Origin: Nostoc sp. NMS8
GTDB lineage: Bacteria > Cyanobacteriota > Cyanobacteriia > Cyanobacteriales > Nostocaceae
Length of the DNA stretch: 64,000 nucleotides
Assembly: GCF_017115045.1 (NCBI RefSeq)
Contig: NZ_JABXKK010000113.1
Location: forward strand, 1-64,000
Reading direction: 5' to 3'
Within the stretch, counting starts at the first letter, position 1. Each line of letters starts with the position of its first letter. Position numbers and translations under genes: made by a program. Shown piece by piece: positions 33,379-40,921 of the stretch. Under the pieces are notes generated by a model that worked only from the letters and a program-made list of their open reading frames with translations, was not told where the DNA came from and made no database searches.

Positions 33379-35304
33379 GTGTCATCGTCTAGTGCTTTGG
33401 GAGATAAAAAGCCACAGGATCGGGCTTCATCAGGTTTTGAGTTTTTGAAAGGAGTCGGTCAGGTAACTGGCGGTACTCTCCTTTCAATCACCATGCTGGC
33501 AAGTTCCATTGTAGCCGGAGGACTAGTTGGTTTAGCCATCAGTTTCCGTAATTTGCCAGATGTGAGACAGCTACGTAACTTCTTTCCCTCGGAAACGACT
33601 TACATTTATGACGTTAAGGGCAAACTCTTAACGAGTATCCACGGGGAAGCCAACAGGGAAGTCGTACCCCTAGATAGAATTTCGCCGAATTTAAAACGGG
33701 CCGTGTTGGCAAGTGAAGATAGCCATTTTTACGATCACCACGGTATTAACCCCGTCGGTGTGGGACGTGCTGTGGTAGTTAATGCTGTAGCAGGTGGGGT
33801 CAAAGAGGGTGGCTCTACTGTTACTATGCAGTTGGTAAAAAATCTGTTTTTGTCTCGTAAGCGTGCTTTTACCCGCAAGTTAGCAGAAGCGGTGCTAGCA
33901 ATCCGGTTAGAGCAAATTCTCAATAAAGACCAAATATTAGAAATGTACCTCAATCAAGTTTATTGGGGTCATAACAATTATGGTGTACAAACGGCAGCCC
34001 GCAGTTATTTTAATAAGTCATCAGAATATTTAAGCTTGGGTGAATCTGCAATGATGGCGGGTTTAATCCAAGCACCAGAAGAATTCAGCCCGTTTGTGAG
34101 CATGAAGCTGGCAAAACAGAAACAAAAAGAAGTGCTAGGACGAATGCTGGAATTGAACTGGATCAGCCAGTCAGACTATGATGATGCCCTCAAGCAAGAA
34201 ATCAAACTTGGGAGAATTAAATCCTTTCAAGGTAGTGCCCTGCCTTATGTAACCAATACTGTAGCCCAGGAGTTAGCTAAGAAGTTTGGGCGTGAGACAC
34301 TGCTCAAAGGCGGGATGCGGGTGCAAACGACGGTTGATGCCAACTTTCAAATCATGGCTGAAGAAACTGTTACGAAGTGGCATAAAACACTCTTAGATCA
34401 GGGATTATCTAAGAATCAAATGGCCTTGGTAGCAGTTGATCCACGCACGCATTTTATCAAAGCATTGGTGGGCGGTATAGATCCTAAGACCAGTGAATTT
34501 AATCGTGCGACTCAATCTCAACGGCAGCCCGGATCTTCTTTTAAACCGTTTGTATATTATACTGCTTTCGCTAGTGGGAAATATGCACCAGACTCAACGG
34601 TGGATGATTCTCCAGTCAGCTATCGAGATGGTAACGGTTGGTACTCTCCCAGAAATTATGATGGCAGCTTTAGGGGATCAATGCCAATCCGCACAGCTTT
34701 AGCCCAATCAAGAAATATTCCCGTAATCAAGATTGGTAAAGCTGTGGGAATGAATAGGGTGATCGAAACCTGTCGTACCTTGGGTATTACAAGTCCGATG
34801 GAACCTGTGACTTCCTTGCCACTTGGGGCAATTGGTGTCACACCTTTGGAAATGGCTAGTGCTTATGCGACCTTTGCTAATTATGGCTGGCAATCTCCAC
34901 CAACTGTAATTGCCCGTGTCACTGATAGTAGTGGTAATGTGTTACTGGATAACACCCCTAAACCACAGCTAGTCCTCGATCCTTGGGCATCAGCAGCAAT
35001 TATCGATGTGATGCGATCGGTAATCAATGAGGGTACTGGTAAAGGTGCTGCGATCGGTCGCCCAGCCGCCGGGAAGACGGGAACAACATCATCAGAAAAA
35101 GATATCTGGTTTGTGGGTACTGTACCACAGTTAACAACTGCTGTCTGGGTAGGGAGAGACGACAATAGACAGTTAGCTGACCATGCTACAGGTGGTGTTA
35201 TGGTCGCTCCCATTTGGAAAGATTTTATGGAGAAGGCACTTAAAAACGTACCAGTAGAAAACTTCAAGCCACCTTCGCAGTTTTCTCGTCCAAAGTCACA
35301 ATAA
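33379..35304 (+). CDS. Class A penicillin-binding protein (PBP1A-like)
   Basis: A 641-residue bifunctional peptidoglycan synthase. A cytoplasmic tail and membrane anchor (about residues 29-56) precede the GT51 transglycosylase domain with SEDSHFYDHHGI and GGSTVTMQLVKNLFL. The transpeptidase domain has the SxxK serine in PGSSFKPF, the SRN triad in AQSRNIPV, and KTG in AGKTGTTSSEKD. It polymerises and crosslinks peptidoglycan in the periplasm. It starts with GTG at 33379. There is no C-terminal accessory domain. A hairpin at 35329-35357 follows. Confidence 0.95.
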   Translation: MSSSSALGDKKPQDRASSGFEFLKGVGQVTGGTLLSITMLASSIVAGGLVGLAISFRNLPDVRQLRNFFPSETTYIYDVKGKLLTSIHGEANREVVPLDRISPNLKRAVLASEDSHFYDHHGINPVGVGRAVVVNAVAGGVKEGGSTVTMQLVKNLFLSRKRAFTRKLAEAVLAIRLEQILNKDQILEMYLNQVYWGHNNYGVQTAARSYFNKSSEYLSLGESAMMAGLIQAPEEFSPFVSMKLAKQKQKEVLGRMLELNWISQSDYDDALKQEIKLGRIKSFQGSALPYVTNTVAQELAKKFGRETLLKGGMRVQTTVDANFQIMAEETVTKWHKTLLDQGLSKNQMALVAVDPRTHFIKALVGGIDPKTSEFNRATQSQRQPGSSFKPFVYYTAFASGKYAPDSTVDDSPVSYRDGNGWYSPRNYDGSFRGSMPIRTALAQSRNIPVIKIGKAVGMNRVIETCRTLGITSPMEPVTSLPLGAIGVTPLEMASAYATFANYGWQSPPTVIARVTDSSGNVLLDNTPKPQLVLDPWASAAIIDVMRSVINEGTGKGAAIGRPAAGKTGTTSSEKDIWFVGTVPQLTTAVWVGRDDNRQLADHATGGVMVAPIWKDFMEKALKNVPVENFKPPSQFSRPKSQ

Positions 35305-35328
35305 TTTTGGATTTTAGATAGCATCTTG

Positions 35329-35357
35329 GATTTTGGATTGACAATTAATCCAAAATC
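35329..35357. terminator. 11-bp hairpin after the PBP gene
   Basis: GATTTTGGATT pairs with AATCCAAAATC around a 7-base loop, 25 bp after the stop. It is made of the GGATTTTGGATT repeat family also seen at 50413-50618. There is no T-tract, so termination is unproven. Confidence 0.4.
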
Positions 35358-35373
35358 TAAAATCTAAAATCGA

Positions 35374-35477
35374 CTAGTACAACACGGCGTAAACAAACCA
35401 CCCATTCAAAATCAATGAAATACTTACGCTGTATCCATTTTTAATTTTTAATTTTTAATTCCGCCTTGCGGTACTAG
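35374..35477. mobile_element. MITE-like element, copy B
   Basis: A 104-bp element. Its ends CTAGTACAACACGGCG and (reverse complement) CTAGTACCGCAAGGCG match at 13 of 16 positions. The middle is AT-rich. Both ends match copy A at 29828-29919. The terminal CTAG supplies the TAG stop codon of the DUF1825 gene. Confidence 0.65.
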
Positions 35478-35797
35478 GTTTGTTTTTCTAGCTCGGCTTT
35501 CATTCGTTCTAAAGTAAGGTGCATTTGGTCAAACATTTGTTGCGGAGTTACACCAAACTGACCTAATTGTGTTTTTAGCTGTTCTACTGTCATTTGCGCC
35601 ATGAAATCTTCTGATAACTCGAAGCGCTTCATAAAGATGCGGTATCGATCCATCATGGTTTCCATTTGCTCAATAAACAGCTTTTTGCCTTCACGGTCAA
35701 ATTTGCCGTAGCCGTTGCCAAGCTTAATCAGCGCTTGATAATCCTCAAACAGCTGTTTTGCTTCTTGCTGAACTATCTCAGAATCGAAGAATCCCAT
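35474..35797 (-). CDS. DUF1825 family protein
   Basis: A 107-residue all-helical acidic protein matching the DUF1825 family, which is confined to cyanobacteria and of unknown function. It starts MGFFDSEIVQQEAKQLFEDY and contains FIEQMETMMDRYRIFMKRFELS. Its stop codon TAG lies within the terminal CTAG of the MITE-like element, so the last residues (EKQT) may have been defined by the insertion. It is preceded upstream by the J-domain gene on the same strand. Confidence 0.88.
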   Translation of the reverse strand: MGFFDSEIVQQEAKQLFEDYQALIKLGNGYGKFDREGKKLFIEQMETMMDRYRIFMKRFELSEDFMAQMTVEQLKTQLGQFGVTPQQMFDQMHLTLERMKAELEKQT

Positions 35798-35923
35798 ATT
35801 GCTTATATTAAACTGAGTGCCCAGACTCAGCAGCTTAATAGTTTTACTTCTATTTATTATTTTAGTCTAGGAGAGTAATCTAGTCACGAAGCTTCGGTTT
35901 TAGTACGGTTTGTTACCGAAATT

Positions 35924-36856
35924 TCAACACTTGACTTGAGAACGTTTCCCATTGCTAAATCGACTTAATAAAGCTGCAATACTCAGAGCTTTTGCCATTG
36001 ATTTAGGATTGGTGTTTTCACCTGGTTTAATTTTCAGTCCGGGAGCGTATTTCAGAGCTAGTGAATCTTGCGGGTTAAGTTTTAAGGCTTGACGGATGTA
36101 AACCCTGCCCATACCCATAAATTGCTGTTTTATATGTACCAAACCTAATAATGCATAATAGTTGCTGTTGTTTGGTTCTAACTTGATGGCATCGCGTAGT
36201 TCTTGCACGGCTAGAGCCCAGTTGGCTAGCCGGACGTACTCAATAGCTCGCTGGTAGTGACGTTGAGCGTAGTTTGTCAAAATTGGTTGGACATTAGTTT
36301 TTTCATCTAATGTCAATTCCACTGTCTTGACTTCTACTTGAGGGACGATGCGAACAGCTTTTGATGGTAAGAACAGGTCAGGTTTATGCAATTGTAAGTA
36401 AACTAAATTCAGTATGCTAATTTGTTGTGTAACTTGATAAAACTGATGGAGTGATTTGTATTGAGCTTCTGCGTAGGAAGCGATCGCTTCTTCGTAAAAT
36501 AATTGTGCTTGGGGTGGAGACATTTCCCTAATTTCCTCAGCTATGGTATTTTGGGCACACAAAGCTCGCTGTTGTAACATTCTTGTGTCCGATCGCAGCA
36601 TAGCTATGGCAATCAAGCGCTTGTGTCGATGTTTGAGTTGTTCATAAGCTGGATTGATTAAATAGCTAAGTATTGCCGTTGCTAATTGTTGGTCTGGATT
36701 GCAGCTTTTGGCATAGCGATCGGGATGTAGCAGCTTTGCTAAAGTGTGATAGCGTTTAAAAATCTGGCGCTCGTCAGCACTGACAGAAATTCCTAGCACA
36801 GCATAAGGATCGTAAAGCTGTTCAAGCCATTTTGGTGGTAGGAAAATCTGTGACAT
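35924..36856 (-). CDS. J-domain protein with TPR-like region
   Basis: A 310-residue protein with an N-terminal J-domain (about residues 15-75) carrying HPD at 44-46, so it should stimulate a DnaK-type Hsp70. The middle is helical. The C-terminus (about 200-265) has tetratricopeptide-like repeats (RAIEYVRLANWALAVQELRDA, NYYALLGLVHIKQ). There is no zinc-finger or C-terminal DnaJ domain, so it is a specialised co-chaperone or adaptor. It might target Hsp70 to a membrane or polysome; the client is unknown. Confidence 0.85.
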   Translation of the reverse strand: MSQIFLPPKWLEQLYDPYAVLGISVSADERQIFKRYHTLAKLLHPDRYAKSCNPDQQLATAILSYLINPAYEQLKHRHKRLIAIAMLRSDTRMLQQRALCAQNTIAEEIREMSPPQAQLFYEEAIASYAEAQYKSLHQFYQVTQQISILNLVYLQLHKPDLFLPSKAVRIVPQVEVKTVELTLDEKTNVQPILTNYAQRHYQRAIEYVRLANWALAVQELRDAIKLEPNNSNYYALLGLVHIKQQFMGMGRVYIRQALKLNPQDSLALKYAPGLKIKPGENTNPKSMAKALSIAALLSRFSNGKRSQVKC

Positions 36857-37036
36857 TGTAGTAATCTATCCGTTGAAAACTTAAAATTAGCATCAAAGCT
36901 CAATGCACAGTCATGTGAAACTTACTCAAATTTCTTTAAATTGGGGATTGGGAATATTTAGTTAGGGATGAATTGTTTCTGCGCCTTTTGACTGTCTTAT
37001 TGTAGAAACTATGGTGTTGGTAGATTTATTAGAAAT

Positions 37037-37411
37037 ATGTTCACTAAGCGCAAAAGCCGAAGTATTGCTGCTGTTCTAGCTTTTTCTGGCACGTTGACAA
37101 TTGCAGGATGGCATAAATTTTATCTAGGACAGCCTGTGTGGGGTATTTTATATTTTTTGCTTTCCTGGACGCCTATACCCAGAGTAGCCAGTGCGATTGA
37201 GGGAGTTTGGTATTTAGCTCAAGACGAAGAAGCTTTCGATCGCAATTTTAATCTAGGGAAGTCAGCAGGAAAGAACTCACAAAAGGTGATTAATCAGGTA
37301 GGAGCGATCGCTGTTGCAATGCGGGAATTAGATGCTCTGCGTCAGGATGGACTGATTTCAGAGTATGAATTTGAGCAAAAGCGCCGCCAATTGCTAGACC
37401 AGATTTCTTGA
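37037..37411 (+). CDS. TM2-domain protein with SHOCT-like tail
   Basis: A 124-residue protein. The basic N-terminus leads to two membrane helices (about 12-30 and 32-50) of TM2 type, with the GWHKFYLGQPVWGILYFLL motif. A C-terminal segment (ELDALRQDGLISEYEFEQKRRQLLDQ) matches the SHOCT short helical module often found at protein C-termini. The combination suggests a small membrane adaptor. The downstream helix-hairpin-helix gene begins 14 bp later and is probably co-transcribed. Confidence 0.8.
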   Translation: MFTKRKSRSIAAVLAFSGTLTIAGWHKFYLGQPVWGILYFLLSWTPIPRVASAIEGVWYLAQDEEAFDRNFNLGKSAGKNSQKVINQVGAIAVAMRELDALRQDGLISEYEFEQKRRQLLDQIS

Positions 37412-37425
37412 GGTGAGCGCCAATC

Positions 37426-37959
37426 ATGAATAACTGGCTACCTTTAAACTCCAGGCTGCAAAAACTCCGCGTCAAGCTCCTCAACGATCCCTACTATCGC
37501 CTACAATCTGGGGAAGAAATTCAGATAGCGGCCAAATTAGGTATCCGCATTGATGCTAATCAAGCGACTGTAGATGATTGGTTACGCTTACCAGGGTTGT
37601 CAATTCATCAAGCGCGATCGCTTGTAGAACTTTCGCGTTCGGGTGTGAAATTTTACTGTATTGAAGATATCGCTGCGGCTTTGGGTATACCAGCGCCGCG
37701 CTTAGAGCCATTAAAGCCTCTGCTGAATTTTATTTACTATGACCACCAATCTTTAGAAAATCCGACGCATTTAGTTAACCCGAACACAACAACCGTTGAA
37801 AAATTAGCACAAATTCCATTTATAAATTTATCTCTGGCGGAAGCAGTAGTGCAAAATCGGCAATCAGCCGGGCCTTACCGTAACCTGGCTGATTTCCAAC
37901 GACGCTTGGAGTTAACTGGTGATGCGATCGCTCAGTTGATGTATTATTTAACGTTTTAG
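37426..37959 (+). CDS. Helix-hairpin-helix protein (ComEA-like)
   Basis: A 177-residue protein with two helix-hairpin-helix units related to the ComEA DNA-binding region: about residues 43-95 (ATVDDWLRLPGLSIHQARSLVELSRSG) and about 120-165 (TTVEKLAQIPFINLSLAEAVVQNRQSAGPYRNLADF). It lacks the ComEA membrane anchor and the secretin context, so it may bind DNA in the cytoplasm or be a structural protein. It overlaps the lepB 3' end by four bases in convergent orientation. Confidence 0.82.
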   Translation: MNNWLPLNSRLQKLRVKLLNDPYYRLQSGEEIQIAAKLGIRIDANQATVDDWLRLPGLSIHQARSLVELSRSGVKFYCIEDIAAALGIPAPRLEPLKPLLNFIYYDHQSLENPTHLVNPNTTTVEKLAQIPFINLSLAEAVVQNRQSAGPYRNLADFQRRLELTGDAIAQLMYYLTF

Positions 37960-38528
37960 ATAAACCCAATGCGATCGAGAGGCCAAAAGCGAAATGTTGC
38001 CCGACCGATGACATTTTTACTGGGTAAAAAGCCCCAATAGCGAGAGTCATTACTATCGTTGCGGTTATCTCCCATAACAAAAAATTCATCTTCTGGGACT
38101 TTCACTGGTCGATATGGCTGATTTGGGGGTTCAGCGATGTAGTCTTCTGCCAAGGGTTGACCGTTGAGGTAGACTTTGCCAGAATCAACACTAATTACCT
38201 CGCCCGGTTCGCCAATAACCCGCTTGATAAAGGCTTGGTCTTTGGGATATCCTCGACGTTGTAGTTCTGCGGGTGGCTGAAAAACAATAATATCCCCAGT
38301 TATGGGAGGGTGAAAATGGTAAGAGATTTTTTCAACTACCAAGCGATCGCCTGTATGCAAGGTAGGCAACATCGAGTCAGAAGGTATATAGCGGGGTTCA
38401 GCGATAAAAGTCCTAATCAGGAATGCCAAACACAGTGCGATCGCAATTAAAATCAGATTTTCTTGCGAACTACGCCATACTTTTAACGATGCACGTTCTT
38501 CTTTTGCATCACTTTCGTGAGGAATCAT
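37956..38528 (-). CDS. lepB: Signal peptidase I
   Basis: A 190-residue type I signal peptidase. One N-terminal membrane anchor (LILIAIALCLAFLIRTFI) is followed by the catalytic serine in PSDSMLPTLHTGD and the general-base lysine in QAFIKRVIGEPGE; the GDNRNDSNDSRYWGF box is intact. It cleaves signal peptides of exported and lumenal proteins such as PsaF. There is a single catalytic domain, at the cyanobacterial standard length. Confidence 0.95.
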   Translation of the reverse strand: MIPHESDAKEERASLKVWRSSQENLILIAIALCLAFLIRTFIAEPRYIPSDSMLPTLHTGDRLVVEKISYHFHPPITGDIIVFQPPAELQRRGYPKDQAFIKRVIGEPGEVISVDSGKVYLNGQPLAEDYIAEPPNQPYRPVKVPEDEFFVMGDNRNDSNDSRYWGFLPSKNVIGRATFRFWPLDRIGFI

Positions 38529-39629
38529 AAAAATTTCTAGCCACTTTCAGAAGTTAGACAAATACCTTGATTATTGTGACTCAAAAGGTATTTGTAAAAG
38601 AAAACTGGGTTTAGAGTCAAATTATACAAGTATTAAATACTACATTTATCGTATCTACTGGAGATCGGCAAAAATATTGTCAAAAACTATGACCTGTCTA
38701 AGAAAATATAAGCTGATAATTAGGATTGCTAAATGGATGATTAAAAATTATAATTCCAATTGATGTAATTATAAGGCAAGTTATGAAGCGAGACTGAGTT
38801 GCAAGAAAATATATTTTATTCTTATATTGTTAAGTTATATTACATAAAGTCAATAAGACTTAAATGTACTTTTAAATACAAAAACCTAGTTAAAAAAATA
38901 TTATTAGTAAAAAATATTACATACAAATCTAGATTTAAATGCTTTTATAGTTATAAATGCCATACTAATTACGATTTTAAAAAATTGCTTATATATATGC
39001 GATTAAGTTCCGTAATTATACGGTGACAGTGCATATTAAACTGTACTATTAATTAAGATATAAATATCCTTAAATTATCGAGAAAAACATTAGCACACAG
39101 AAAGCTACTAGCAATTTCGGCTAAAGTATCAGCATCTAAAAAATAACTAAGCTGCTGATAGAATTATTTTTGCTGAGTGAGTCAAAAGTATCTAGATTTA
39201 ACGAATAAGTGCCCCTTGGCAATAAGAAACTATATTGAATCAATTTTCGTCTGCCTATTTCATAGAAAGTACAAGGGAACATTCTGTCAGTTGAAAACTT
39301 AACTTTTTCTTAAAAAGGAAGCAATGCCAGCAGGCAGTAGAATATATCCTATCAAGAATAGAACTAATAGTTGACTAAACTCTTTTTTGAAAGATACTCC
39401 ACCCCTTGTAAGTAGTTTTGTATGTTAATCGAAGAACTTACAAAGTTGTAAATTATATAGCTTGACCGTGAGAAAGTCTGGCTATTTTCTCGATTCTAAA
39501 TTTCCGTTAGTCCCAATTCCAATTTTCGGGATTACCAGAAAGCAATTGTATCTAAAAATATCTAAAAAATCTGCTATTACGTACCGTCATAACCGTGGTT
39601 GATGGTTCGATCTTTGAAGGAGCTATGAG
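38529..39629. other. AT-rich 1.1-kb spacer
   Basis: This spacer lies between divergent lepB and the polysaccharide deacetylase. It has very low GC and many ATTATA/TAAATA runs. A 75-codon ORF at 38799-39026 has only AT-driven composition and no homology that I recognise, so I do not call it a gene. Promoters for both flanking genes must lie here. A transcribed regulatory RNA cannot be excluded. Confidence 0.5.
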
Positions 39630-40541
39630 GTGGAAAATAATAAGTCGTTTCTGTGGCCAGAAGGCATATTAATTGCGCTGCTTGCCTTAGGTGGTGTTTT
39701 TAGTCTTGCTTTCATGATGCTTCTAAGGCCAAATGCTTCAGAGGCTCAGAGTAGACAAAGTATAAATATCAAAGATGTGACTGCAAACGTAGGAACTCAG
39801 CAGCGCATTGAGAAATTAAAAGCGGCGATGCTTACAAGTTGGCAGCAACAAGCACAAACAAAAGGTCTAGCTTACCCTATACCATCAAGCTTTCAAGGGG
39901 CAACAATTGAGTCTGCAAAACTCACTCAAGGGGAGAAGGTGATTGCTCTCACCTTTGATGATGGCCCTTGGCCTGAAACTACAGAGCAAGTATTAGATAT
40001 CCTGAAATCAAATAATATCAAAGGAACGTTTTTTGTCGTCGGGCAGAATTTAAAAAATTTTCCAGAGATAGGAAAGCAGATTGTCGCTCAAGGTCACGTC
40101 ATAGCTAACCATACTTGGCATCACTGGTATCACTTCTTTAATCAACAAGCAGCAGCTTTTGAAATAGACCGCACAACAGACCTAATTTATCAAATTACAG
40201 GTGCTAAAACAAATCTCTTCCGACCACCAGGTGGCAACCTGCACAATGGATTAGCTGCTTATGCTAAAGGCCAAAAGTATACTGTGGTAATGTGGTCGGC
40301 TGACTCTACAGACTACAAATTACCAGCTGTACCAAAGTTGATAAATAACGTAATTAAAGATTCAAAACCTGGTGGAATTGTGCTAATGCATGATGGTGGC
40401 GGGAACCGTTCTAGAACTGTGCAAGCTTTACCAGAAATTATTAGCAACTTTAGAAAGCAAGGCTATCGCTTTGTCACTATTCCAGAACTTTTAGAAATTC
40501 AGGATAAAGAGCAAAAGTTACTTGCTAACAAAAAGCAATAA
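39630..40541 (+). CDS. Polysaccharide deacetylase (NodB domain)
   Basis: A 303-residue membrane-anchored or secreted deacetylase of carbohydrate esterase family 4. The N-terminal membrane helix (about residues 8-29) is followed by a linker and the NodB domain: TFDDGPWPETT with the catalytic and metal Asp pair, HTWHHWYH with the metal histidines, RPPGGNLHN, and LMHDGGG at the end. It removes N-acetyl groups from peptidoglycan or an exported polysaccharide. It starts with GTG at 39630, behind AAGGAGCTATGAG. No partner gene is adjacent. Confidence 0.93.
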   Translation: MENNKSFLWPEGILIALLALGGVFSLAFMMLLRPNASEAQSRQSINIKDVTANVGTQQRIEKLKAAMLTSWQQQAQTKGLAYPIPSSFQGATIESAKLTQGEKVIALTFDDGPWPETTEQVLDILKSNNIKGTFFVVGQNLKNFPEIGKQIVAQGHVIANHTWHHWYHFFNQQAAAFEIDRTTDLIYQITGAKTNLFRPPGGNLHNGLAAYAKGQKYTVVMWSADSTDYKLPAVPKLINNVIKDSKPGGIVLMHDGGGNRSRTVQALPEIISNFRKQGYRFVTIPELLEIQDKEQKLLANKKQ

Positions 40542-40921
40542 TTATATTTTTTGGTTAAAATACTTTATTTCTGAATCAGTTAGTAAAGATATAGCATTTC
40601 TCGATTTAGCGAGGTACGCCCGTAGGGGCACGGCAGTTGTCAACTTAAGTTGGAAATAGCTCAACTGTTGGCTTCCATGCCCACCCGGAAATAAATTTTC
40701 GGGCTAATAGGCTTAAGTCTACTGAAGTAGACTGGAGATTTTTGGCGATATTTAGTCATCTTCAGCTGAAACTCCTTTAAAACCTCGTTTCCACCCTCCG
40801 CCTCTCTTGCTGGCGGCTCTGCCGCCAGCAAGAGAGGCGGAGGCTCAACGACGGGCATTCCCAGTCGGAGACTGGGAACGAGGCAATCTAAAAGCTGTTT
40901 CTACGAATCACATTAAACTCA
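40542..40921. other. Repeat-filled convergent spacer
   Basis: 380 bp between the deacetylase (plus) and glsF (minus). About 200 bp of it is the hairpin cluster listed separately. No gene is supported. Confidence 0.6.
40684..40878. repeat. Cluster of four hairpins
   Basis: The hairpins are 40684-40703 (9-bp stem with one mismatch), 40716-40733 (8-bp), 40795-40843 (perfect 23-bp stem, 3-base loop) and 40858-40878 (9-bp TTCCCAGTC/GACTGGGAA). A CCTCGTT...AACGAGG pair surrounds the last two. These look like dispersed Nostoc palindromes inserted next to each other. Confidence 0.75.

Noticed and set aside
38799..39026. 75-codon ORF in the AT-rich gap
   Set aside because: The protein is Lys/Tyr/Ile-rich, as expected from random AT-rich DNA, with no ribosome-binding site and no recognisable motif.
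40661..40858. 65-codon minus-strand ORF
   Set aside because: It lies over the hairpin cluster; its Pro/Ala/Glu-rich sequence is a translation of the palindromes.
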